Below are positions 16,089 through 22,833 of a stretch of DNA of 64,000 bases, piece after piece; position 1 is the first letter of the stretch, and every line of letters begins with the position of its first letter. The translations under genes were made by a program, and so were the position numbers. The DNA is from Streptomyces alboniger (GTDB lineage: Bacteria > Actinomycetota > Actinomycetes > Streptomycetales > Streptomycetaceae). The notes below the pieces were generated by a model, which was given only the letters and a program-made list of their open reading frames with translations, had not been told where the DNA came from and did no database searches. The DNA lies in NCBI RefSeq assembly GCF_008704395.1, contig NZ_CP023695.1, positions 310,001 through 374,000 of the forward strand. The letters run 5' to 3'.

Positions 16089-16907
16089 CTAGAAGAACTC
16101 GTCGAGGAGCCGGTAGTAGGCCAGCCGGTCCTCGTCGACGACCGCCTCCGCGGTCGCCCCCTGGAGGTACCGCTCCAGGAACCGCCTCGCGTACGCCGGG
16201 CCGAACCACGGGTCCTCCTCGCTCGCCAACTCCCGCAGGGCGACGGCGAGATCGGTGTGCCGATCGGCCCGGCCGAGGCGGATCACGTCGATGACGCCGG
16301 TGACGCGGCAGGTCTCCGGGTCGATCAGCACGTTCTCCGAAGTGAGGTCCCCGTGGGTGACCACCAGGTCCTCCGACGCCGGGCGGGTGCGGTGCAGTTC
16401 GTCCAGGAGTTGCGGCCCCGACCAGCCCTCGCGCTCCTCGTCGAGGTCGTCCAGGTCCACGAGGCCCTCGTGGAGGCTGCGGGCCGCCTGCTCCTGTGTC
16501 ACCGCGAGGCTCCGGTCGAAGGGGCAGTCCTCGGAGGGCAGTTCATGCAGGGCCCTGGTGATGTCCGCGAGCGCCTCGGTCACGGCGGTCCGCTGCCCCT
16601 CGGGCCACCGCTCGGCAGCGGGCCTGCCGGGGAGCGCCTCCGTCACCAGCCAGGCCACTTCGCCGTCCGTACCCCGCTCGACCAGGCGTGGCACCGGAAT
16701 GCCCCGCCCGGCGAGCCAGGTGAGGCGATCGGCCTCTCCGGACAGGTCCAGGGGCGAGCCCTCGTACGTGGCGGGAGCGACCTTGACGTACAGGTCGGGT
16801 CCGGCGCCGTCCTGGACGGTAAGGCGGTGCACCTCCGCGCCCGACCGGCCGTCCGTCGCGGGGGTCCACCGATAGGCGGCGTACCGCCGCCGCAGCCCAC
16901 TGTCCAT
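16089..16907 (-). CDS. Aminoglycoside 3'-phosphotransferase-like kinase, APH(3') family
   Basis: The 272-residue protein aligns by eye along its length with producer-type APH(3') enzymes: LRRRYAAYRW, YVKVAP, DLSGEADRLTWL, GIPVPRLVERG, AWLVTEALPG, WPEGQRTAVTEAL, and the tail RLAYYRLLDEFF. The catalytic loop is HGDLTSEN (His185, Asp187, Asn192). The metal-binding Asp is D207 in VIDVIRLG, where most APH(3') enzymes have IDxGRLG, so Ile replaces the glycine. The family phosphorylates the 3'-hydroxyl of kanamycin/neomycin-type drugs. I start at ATG 16907 to match family N-termini; upstream ATGs at 16916 and beyond are possible. No antibiotic gene cluster is beside it. Confidence 0.85.
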   Translation of the reverse strand: MDSGLRRRYAAYRWTPATDGRSGAEVHRLTVQDGAGPDLYVKVAPATYEGSPLDLSGEADRLTWLAGRGIPVPRLVERGTDGEVAWLVTEALPGRPAAERWPEGQRTAVTEALADITRALHELPSEDCPFDRSLAVTQEQAARSLHEGLVDLDDLDEEREGWSGPQLLDELHRTRPASEDLVVTHGDLTSENVLIDPETCRVTGVIDVIRLGRADRHTDLAVALRELASEEDPWFGPAYARRFLERYLQGATAEAVVDEDRLAYYRLLDEFF

Positions 16908-16980
16908 GATCCGCATCATGGCAGGCACGTCGCCCGCGTCCCACCGGATTTACGGGCCGGATTTCAGGGGCCGCTCAGCC

Positions 16981-18549
16981 CTACGCCTGCGGTGGCGGAG
17001 GCGGCTTCGGGGCGCCGCGCGGGGGTGCGATCCTGCCGTACGCCGCCGGGGCGTCGGCCGCCGCCGATGCAATGGCCAAGGCCGGGGCCTCTCGCCGTGG
17101 CGGCAGGGCGTCGCGGTGGGCGCCCGGATCCCAGCCGGTGTCCACGACTCGCTTCTGGAAGATGACCGCCCCGAACAGGACGGCCGCGCCGATGAGCAGC
17201 ATCAGGACGACGCCTCCGGTCTCGCCCGCCTTGGCCGCGTACCCGATGAGCGTGCCGAACCAGCCGAAGTCGGCGTCGCCGAACGTGGTGTTCTCCTCGC
17301 CGAAGGCGCCGAGGACCTTCAGGAGCAGCGCGGGCAAGAAGGTGATCAGGACGCCGTTGACGAAGGCACCGAGGGCCGCTCCGCGACGGCCGCCGGTGGC
17401 GTTGCCGTAGACGCCGGCCGCGCCGCCGGTGAAGAAGTGCGGAACCAGGCCAGGCAGGACGAGGGCGAGTCCGAAGGCGGGGTGGAAGATCCAGGCGAGC
17501 AGGCCGAGGCTGACGAGGCCACCGGTGAAGCTGGAGAGAAAGCCGACGAGCACGGCGTTCTGGGCGTAGGGGAAGACGATCGGCGCGTCGAGCGAGGGCA
17601 CCGCCCCCGGCACCAGTCTCCGCGCGATGCCCTGGAAGGCGGGGACGAGTTCACCGAGGATCGTACGGACGCCGAAGAGGATCACGGCGACCGCGATGCC
17701 GAACTGCAAGCCCTGCATCACGGACTGCATGACGTAGTCGCCGACGCCGCTCGCGCCCGCCGCGCCGTGGTCGCCGAAGGCCTTGAACGCGGCCTCCTTG
17801 CCAACCTTGCCGAGGAAGATGAGCGCCATGACGAGGTAGATCAGCACCATGGACAGGGCGGTCGCCACCATCGAGTCGCGCAGGAAGCGCAGGCCCTCGG
17901 GAAGGTTCATCTCCTCCGTGCTCCGGCTGCGGCGGCCCACCAGTTGGCCGGTGGCGCCCGCCGCGATGTACCCGGCGGTGCCGAAGTGGCCGATCGCCAC
18001 GCTGTCGCTGCCGGTGACGCGTTTGGTCCAGGGGTGCGCGAAGGCCGGCATGGCCACCAGCAGGATGCCGAGCAGCACGCCGCCGACGAGGACCACGGCC
18101 CAGGAGGCCTGGCCCGCGATGGCGAGCACCATCGTCAACAGGGTTGCCATGAACAACATGTGATGTCCGGTCAGGAACACGTATCGCAGGGGGGTGAAGC
18201 GGGCGAGGAGCAGACTCACGGCGAAGCCGAGGATCATCAGCCAGGCGACACGGGCGCCGTACTGCTCCTGCGCGATGCCGACGATCGCCTCGTTGGTGGG
18301 AATGACGCCGTGTGCGCCGGTGGCTCCCTGGATCATCTCGCCGAGCGGGGCGAGGGCGCCGACGACGAGCGTGGCACCCGCCCCGATCAGCAGGAAGCCG
18401 AGCGTCGCCTTGATGGCGCCGCCGACGACCTGCCCCGCGGGTTTCTTCAGAGCGATCAGGCCGGCGGCGGTGATGAGGCCGATGAGGTACGCGGGTTGGC
18501 TGAGGATTTCGTTGACGAGGAACTCGGCGGTCGACACGAGCCAGTCCAT
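16981..18549 (-). CDS. PTS ascorbate-type transporter subunit IIC (UlaA/SgaT family)
   Basis: The 522-residue protein has about ten membrane segments and reads as UlaA: EFLVNEILSQPAYLIGLI, GAHGVIPTNEAIVG, FTPLRYVFLTGHHMLFMA, DSVAIGHFGTAGYI, IVFPYAQNAVLVGF. It would import L-ascorbate or a related sugar acid with phosphorylation. The last 50 residues (after FQKRVVDTGWDPGAH) are a Pro/Ala-rich cytoplasmic tail longer than usual. AAGGAGAA sits just before the start. It follows the fused IIA-IIB gene by 24 nt in one operon; EI and HPr are not here. Confidence 0.9.
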   Translation of the reverse strand: MDWLVSTAEFLVNEILSQPAYLIGLITAAGLIALKKPAGQVVGGAIKATLGFLLIGAGATLVVGALAPLGEMIQGATGAHGVIPTNEAIVGIAQEQYGARVAWLMILGFAVSLLLARFTPLRYVFLTGHHMLFMATLLTMVLAIAGQASWAVVLVGGVLLGILLVAMPAFAHPWTKRVTGSDSVAIGHFGTAGYIAAGATGQLVGRRSRSTEEMNLPEGLRFLRDSMVATALSMVLIYLVMALIFLGKVGKEAAFKAFGDHGAAGASGVGDYVMQSVMQGLQFGIAVAVILFGVRTILGELVPAFQGIARRLVPGAVPSLDAPIVFPYAQNAVLVGFLSSFTGGLVSLGLLAWIFHPAFGLALVLPGLVPHFFTGGAAGVYGNATGGRRGAALGAFVNGVLITFLPALLLKVLGAFGEENTTFGDADFGWFGTLIGYAAKAGETGGVVLMLLIGAAVLFGAVIFQKRVVDTGWDPGAHRDALPPRREAPALAIASAAADAPAAYGRIAPPRGAPKPPPPPQA

Positions 18550-18573
18550 GGTGGGTTCTCCTTGCCCGCGTCG

Positions 18574-19356
18574 TCAGACGTCGTAGGTGTCGCGGAGCAC
18601 GCGGTCGGCCTCCGCGGCGCTGGTGAAGTCCTCGACGACCTTCACCGGGATGCCGACGTCGCCGAGTGTCCCGGCGATCTCCCGCGAGGTGAGGATGGCG
18701 ACGGCCTCGTTCGCCTTGCCCTTGGCCGAGATGGTGTCCGTCGCCTCGACGGTGACGTGGCGGCTCCACCCCCAGCGGTCCAGCACGCCTTCGAGGGTCT
18801 GTTTGAGGAACAGGCTCGTACCGACGCCGTTGCCGCACACGGTCAGGATCTTGTGCAGGTCGTCGCCGCTTCCCGCCGCCTCGCGGGGGTGTTCGCCCTC
18901 CCGTCCGCCGGACAGCAGGGCGTGCACGGCCCGCGGGGTGCGCGCCTCGCGCAGGGCACGGGCCGCCGCGGGGTCGGCGAGCAGCCGGGCCAGGGCCGCC
19001 ATGGCCGCCGTGTGTTCCGAGGCGTCCTTCGCGGCGAGGCCGACGACCAGCTCGACGGGGTCGTGGGCCTCGTGCCCGAACCGCACGGGAGCCGCGAGCC
19101 GGACCCAGGACATGCCGGTGCCGAGGACCGCGGGCGAGGGCCTGGCGTGCGCGAGGGCCAGGCCGGGGGCGATGACGATGTACGGCCCGTTCTGTTCGAC
19201 GTTCTCGATCATCTCGGCGGTGTACGTGTCCGTGGCGGCGCCCGTCGCGACCAACAGGTCACCGGCGCGCCGGACGGCTTCGCGCCAGTCGGCCGCCGGG
19301 GCGTCGAGGAGGACGGCTTCCACGGGGAGGATCTCGTTCAGCGCTGCCATGCTCAT
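18574..19356 (-). CDS. Fused PTS EIIA-EIIB protein (ascorbate/SgaA-SgaB type)
   Basis: The 260-residue protein joins an EIIA domain of the fructose/mannitol-ascorbate type (about 1-150) to an EIIB domain (about 165-260). The phosphorylated EIIA His is in GLALAHARPS, and the EIIB Cys is in ILTVCGNGVGTSLFLK. The EIIB P-loop style and UlaA partner point to ascorbate-type specificity. Usually SgaA and SgaB are separate, so this is an IIA-IIB fusion. I start at ATG 19356 (or 19350, two codons on); the frame upstream is not protein-like. Operon with the IIC gene downstream. Confidence 0.85.
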   Translation of the reverse strand: MSMAALNEILPVEAVLLDAPAADWREAVRRAGDLLVATGAATDTYTAEMIENVEQNGPYIVIAPGLALAHARPSPAVLGTGMSWVRLAAPVRFGHEAHDPVELVVGLAAKDASEHTAAMAALARLLADPAAARALREARTPRAVHALLSGGREGEHPREAAGSGDDLHKILTVCGNGVGTSLFLKQTLEGVLDRWGWSRHVTVEATDTISAKGKANEAVAILTSREIAGTLGDVGIPVKVVEDFTSAAEADRVLRDTYDV

Positions 19357-19472
19357 GATTCTCGCCGACGTGCGCGGCCAGGTACCTGGCGGAACGCTGA
19401 TAGGACCGAGCCACGCGGGGCGCCCCCGGAAAGAGTGACGCGCCGCCGGGTGGACGGCCCCTGCGGTGATCA

Positions 19473-20158
19473 TTGGTCCCCCCCCCCGGCGGGAGGAAGG
19501 TCTGCGCGTGCCGCGTCACGGTCAGCGCCTGTGCCGCCCTTGCGGCCAGGTCAGGCTGCACCCGCGCAGGCGCCACAGCGCTGGCCCTGGTCGCCGCGGC
19601 GACGCTCACCGCGGGTGGCCCGCCCGTCGCGAGCGGCCCGCGGTCCGCGGACGCGTCGGGGCACGAGGGCGCGCCGTCGCCGCGGGGCACGTCCCCCTTC
19701 ACGGGGCTGACGGCACATCACGGTCCGGTGCTCGCGGTGAAGTTCGACAACGCGCGAGTGGCACGTTCGCACACCGGCATCGAGCAGGCGGACATCGTCT
19801 ACGTGGAGAAGGTCGAGGGCGGTCTGAGCCGTCTGATGGGCGTCTACTCCAGCGCGCTCCCGAGCGCGGCCGACCGGCCCACCGACATCGGTTTCCGCTT
19901 CGGCTCGGCGCGCGGACCGTCGTGGTCCGGTACGTGACCATGCGGCCCTCGCGGTTCAAGGACGTCAACGGCGCGGTGACCCCGTGCATCGAGACGGTCG
20001 GCAGCGGAGACGCCCTCGTACTGCGGGACGGAAAGAGCTACGCCACGCGGTGAAAGCGGGCGACGGCCACCGGGGGCACGACGTTCACGCTCGCCGACGG
20101 CGCGCGGATGCCGTTCGCCCCCGGTCAGGTCTGGATCGCCTACGCGGACCGTCGCTGA
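19473..20158 (+). pseudogene. Decayed DUF3048 (YerB-like) lipoprotein gene
   Basis: Pieces of a DUF3048 protein appear in order but broken. The N-terminal part in one frame reads SPFTGLTAHHGPVLAVKFDN and QADIVYVEKVEGGLSRLMGVYSS. It then jumps to DIGFRFG, losing an inner block that family members carry. After a frameshift near 19905-19915, and loss of a second block, the C-terminal part continues as TVVVRYVTMRPSRF, PCIETVGSGDALVLRDGKSY. An in-frame TGA at 20051-20053 sits where the family has Trp, then the same frame runs on as GTTFTLADGARMPFAPGQVW to the TGA at 20156. A C10 run at 19478-19487 lies near the start. At least two deletions, one frameshift and one nonsense codon make function unlikely. 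Confidence 0.85.
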
Positions 20159-20161
20159 GAG

Positions 20162-21025
20162 CTAGCGGTGTTGCAGGCGGGCGGCCGCCTCCCGGATCGC
20201 GGGCAGTTCGGCGGTGAGCGCGGCGCCCGGGCAGTGGGTGTGGTAGCCGTCCTTGTGGGCTGCGACCGTGGGCAGGACCGCGGCGGTGCCGGTGGGGAAC
20301 CTGCTCAGGTTGTTGCTGGAGACCAGCAGGGCGGCGCCGCGCGGATCGATGCCAGAGAGGCCGAGCTTCCAGGCGGCCAGGGCCGCGATGGCGTCGGTCA
20401 TGGCCTTCGGCACCGGCGTGCCCGCGGTGAAGGTGCCGATCGCGGCGACGCCCGCTGAGCGGTGGTTGAACCCTTGCGTGTGCGCGCCGACGACGGGCCG
20501 CTCGGTGCCGCCCGCGCGCCCCTCGTACAGCGTGCCGCAGCGGTCCACGAGGAAGTTGTAGCCGATGTCGTCCCACTTCCTGGCGCCCGCCTGGCCCGCG
20601 TGCAGGGCGCGGATGATGCGGGGCGCGTCGGCGCAGTCGTATCTGTTCGGGGAGTCGGTGTGGTGGACGAAGAGGGCCTCGACCCGGTTCGCGTAGCGCG
20701 CGGGCGGCGGCGTGGGGGCGTTCGGCGTCAGCCAGGCCTCGCGCGGCACGATGCGCGGTCGCGCCGCCCGGAACGCCGTGGAGCCGCGGCGCGTCGGCAC
20801 CGCGGCGGCGGGCATGAGGGAACGGCGCCCGGCGACGACTGTCGGCGCGTACGCCCAGCCCTCACCGCTCCTCGCGTCGGGCACGGCGGGGTCGATGCCC
20901 GCCGCGCACGCCAGCAGGAGCCCGCAGGCGACCGTGCCCGGCAGCCAGCACAGCACCGCACGCACCGCGCCCGGCACGCGGTGCGCGGGCGGCGGGGGGA
21001 AGCGGGGTGCGGGGCGGACACGCAT
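20162..21025 (-). CDS. Secreted N-acetylmuramoyl-L-alanine amidase, PGRP/Amidase_2 type
   Basis: The 287-residue protein has an N-terminal membrane/signal segment (residues 18-42, AVLCWLPGTVACGLLLACAAG) and a PGRP-type amidase domain. Zinc ligands are visible as HHTD (His122), and the AHKDGYHTHCPG motif (His257, Cys265). Other hallmarks are YNFLVDRCGTLYEGRAGG and AAIGTF. It should cut the bond between muramic acid and L-Ala of peptidoglycan outside the membrane. GGCGGAGAG lies before ATG 21025. The stop is only 3 nt from the end of the convergent DUF3048 pseudogene, so decay of that gene has left them almost abutting. Confidence 0.9.
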   Translation of the reverse strand: MRVRPAPRFPPPPAHRVPGAVRAVLCWLPGTVACGLLLACAAGIDPAVPDARSGEGWAYAPTVVAGRRSLMPAAAVPTRRGSTAFRAARPRIVPREAWLTPNAPTPPPARYANRVEALFVHHTDSPNRYDCADAPRIIRALHAGQAGARKWDDIGYNFLVDRCGTLYEGRAGGTERPVVGAHTQGFNHRSAGVAAIGTFTAGTPVPKAMTDAIAALAAWKLGLSGIDPRGAALLVSSNNLSRFPTGTAAVLPTVAAHKDGYHTHCPGAALTAELPAIREAAARLQHR

Positions 21026-21117
21026 GTCTGTCACTCTCCGCCGGGCAGGTGGGTTCGTCCTGCCGTGTGCGGCACATGGCGGAACCAGCGGGGCGGACCG
21101 TCGGCTTCCCGTCGGCC

Positions 21118-21370
21118 GCGCCGGGGCGTGGGGCAGGGCAGTGAGCCAGGCTTCGGTGAGCAGGTCGTGGCCGCGTGGACTCGGGTGGACATCGAAGCAC
21201 CCCACGTACTCCGCGAGAAGGCGGCCGGTGTGGCGGAGCCCCAGCAGGCCCACCCGTGAGGAAACCGCCGGTCGGCCGCCACCTCGTGGCCGACGCGGTG
21301 CACCTGCTCGGCGACGAGGACGGCATGCAGCCCGGGGGCCCCAACCTCGTCCTGACACCGCATCTTGCCG
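21118..21370 (-). pseudogene. Remnant of an SGNH/GDSL-type hydrolase C-terminus
   Basis: Two overlapping frames together resemble the end of a lipase. One reads LHAVLVAEQVHRVGHEVAADRRF; the next frame continues LLAEYVGCFDVHPSPRGHDL and LTEAWLTALPHA, where VHPSPRGHDLL fits the catalytic His block of SGNH hydrolases (compare VHPNAAGE in the intact gene at 14141). There is no start, no serine block and a frameshift near 21250, so this is probably debris. The match is by motif only. Confidence 0.4.
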
Positions 21371-21377
21371 GCACGGC

Positions 21378-22187
21378 TCAGCCCCGCACCGCGCGCACGT
21401 AGGCCTCGATCGCCGGGCGCGGCGCACGGCCGAGCAGGGTGCGAAGGTCGTTGCGTGCGATGGCCGTGCCGTCCAGGAAGCCGGCGGTGACCGCCGAGTA
21501 CGTACTCATCAGCATCGGTACCTGGAAGGACAGCGCCTGGCCCGCCCCGATCAGGGCGGCGCGGGTCGCGGCGAGCGAGTCCGGTTCGTACGAGCCGTCC
21601 AGCGCGGCCGCGAGATCGGCGCCGCCGATGGCGTGCTCGCCGACCAGCTCGTAGGTGCGGCCCTCGTGTGCGGCCGGTGCCGTCGCGACCCTGACGGCGA
21701 CCTCCGCCAGGTCCTCGCGGGCCACCGCCGCGAGGCGGCCGGTGCCCAGCGGGGCGGCGATCGTCCCGTCGGGGCCCGGCGCCGCGATCGCGGCGAGGAA
21801 CTCCGCGTACAGGCCGTTGCGCAGCACCGTCCACTTCAGCGAGGAGGCCCGCAGCCTGCGTTCGGTCCAGCGATGGGCCAGCGCGTACGTGAGGTGGTCG
21901 CCGTCGCCGCTGAGGCTGGTGTAGACGAGGTGGCGCACGCCCGCCTTCTCGGCGGCGGATATCGCGGCGTCGTGGCGGGCGATGACGATGTCGTCCTCGG
22001 CGGCGCCCGCGGAGATCACCAGGAGGGTGTCGACGCCGGTGAAGTCCAGCGACGCCGGGTCGTCGAAGTCGACGCGGCGCTCGCCGGGGGCCGGCTCGCG
22101 CGTGCCGAGGACGACGTCGTCGCGGTCGGCGAGGCGGGCGGTGACGAGCTTGCCGAGGGCGCCCGTGGCACCGGTGATCATGAGCAT
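21378..22187 (-). CDS. NmrA/QorB-like NAD(P)-binding reductase
   Basis: The 269-residue protein begins with an atypical-SDR cofactor motif MLMITGATGALGKLV and follows the pattern of YtfG/QorB quinone reductases: DTLLVISAGAAEDD, HLVYTSLSG, WTVLRNGLYAEF, REDLAEVAV. It should bind NADP and reduce quinones or sense redox cofactors. It is divergent from an HxlR regulator, the same pairing as QorB-type reductases with their DUF24 repressors, so it is probably induced by quinone or diamide stress. GGGGGAA precedes ATG 22187. Confidence 0.85.
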   Translation of the reverse strand: MLMITGATGALGKLVTARLADRDDVVLGTREPAPGERRVDFDDPASLDFTGVDTLLVISAGAAEDDIVIARHDAAISAAEKAGVRHLVYTSLSGDGDHLTYALAHRWTERRLRASSLKWTVLRNGLYAEFLAAIAAPGPDGTIAAPLGTGRLAAVAREDLAEVAVRVATAPAAHEGRTYELVGEHAIGGADLAAALDGSYEPDSLAATRAALIGAGQALSFQVPMLMSTYSAVTAGFLDGTAIARNDLRTLLGRAPRPAIEAYVRAVRG

Positions 22188-22189
22188 GG

Positions 22190-22268
22190 GATGGTTCCCC
22201 CGTTGTGAGTGGTTCCTCTTCACGGGCCGTCGAGCAGCGGCCCCGGAACCATCATCAGCGGCGATGAT
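22190..22268. promoter_or_regulatory. Two inverted repeats between the reductase and HxlR genes
   Basis: A wide repeat pairs GATGGTTCC (22190-22198) with GGAACCATC (22245-22253). A compact palindrome, ATCATC, 6 nt, GATGAT, spans 22251-22268, 25 bp from the HxlR start. The compact site has the size of an HxlR-dimer operator. The wide repeat overlaps the reductase start region and may instead fold in the mRNA. Confidence 0.6.
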
Positions 22269-22292
22269 CACGCCGCGTAAGGAGGCACTTGA

Positions 22293-22712
22293 ATGTCAGC
22301 AGGGCACACCGCGGTAACCACACCCGCGGTCGCGGACCCGGTGATCAGCTGTGAGACGTCCCAGGACGAGTGCGGGGTCAGGGACGTCCTGGACCGGCTC
22401 GGCGACAAGTGGTCCGTGTACGTGGTGGTCGAACTCGCCTCGGGGGTCCTGCGGTTCAAGGAGTTGCAGCGCAGGATCCGCGGCGACATCTCGCAACGGA
22501 TGCTCACCGTCACCGTGCGCCGCCTGGAGCGTGACGGGCTGGTGAAGCGCACGGTGTATCCGACGGTCCCGCCCCAGGTCGAGTACGAGCTGACCGAGCT
22601 GGGCCACAGCCTCACGCACCTCGTCAAGGCCCTCGCCGACTGGTCGATCGGTCACCGGCCCGACATCGCCGCCGCCCGCGCCTCCTACGACGCGGCACAG
22701 CGGGATTCCTGA
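22293..22712 (+). CDS. HxlR-family (DUF24) transcriptional regulator
   Basis: The 139-residue protein is a winged HTH of the HxlR family (DVLDRLGDKWSVYVVVEL, LQRRIRGDISQRMLTVTVRRLERDGLV, VEYELTELGHSL). Cysteines in ISCETSQDECGV precede the first helix, the usual place for the redox-sensing Cys of QorR/YodB-type members. AAGGAGG at 22279-22285 sits 7 nt before ATG 22293. It is divergent from the NmrA/QorB-like gene and most likely represses it and itself. Confidence 0.9.
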   Translation: MSAGHTAVTTPAVADPVISCETSQDECGVRDVLDRLGDKWSVYVVVELASGVLRFKELQRRIRGDISQRMLTVTVRRLERDGLVKRTVYPTVPPQVEYELTELGHSLTHLVKALADWSIGHRPDIAAARASYDAAQRDS

Positions 22713-22765
22713 CGGCGGCGCGGGGACCGGGCGGCAGCCGGGCAGCACGACCGGCCGGAACGACC

Positions 22766-22817
22766 GAGCGGGCCGGCCGGGGCTCTCCCCGAGGGGAGTG
22801 CTCCGGCCGGCCCGCTC
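22766..22817. terminator. Bidirectional terminator between HxlR and MmpL genes
   Basis: A perfect 15-bp stem (GAGCGGGCCGGCCGG at 22766-22780, its complement at 22803-22817) encloses a second hairpin, CTCCCC, GA, GGGGAG. It lies between two convergent genes and no T-tract follows, as is common in Streptomyces. Confidence 0.85.
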
Positions 22818-22833
22818 AGCGAGCACGACGGTG

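Noticed and set aside
19478..19487. C10 homopolymer as a phase-variation switch
   Set aside because: It lies before a gene that is already broken elsewhere, so it cannot switch a functional product.
16906..19710. Long plus-strand open frame (934 codons) opposite the PTS genes
   Set aside because: Composition is His/Glu/Asp/Gly-rich and featureless; the opposite strand encodes UlaA and IIA-IIB with clear motifs.
20051..20053. In-frame TGA as selenocysteine in the DUF3048 gene
   Set aside because: The family has Trp here and the gene carries other deletions and a frameshift, so a nonsense mutation is the simpler reading.
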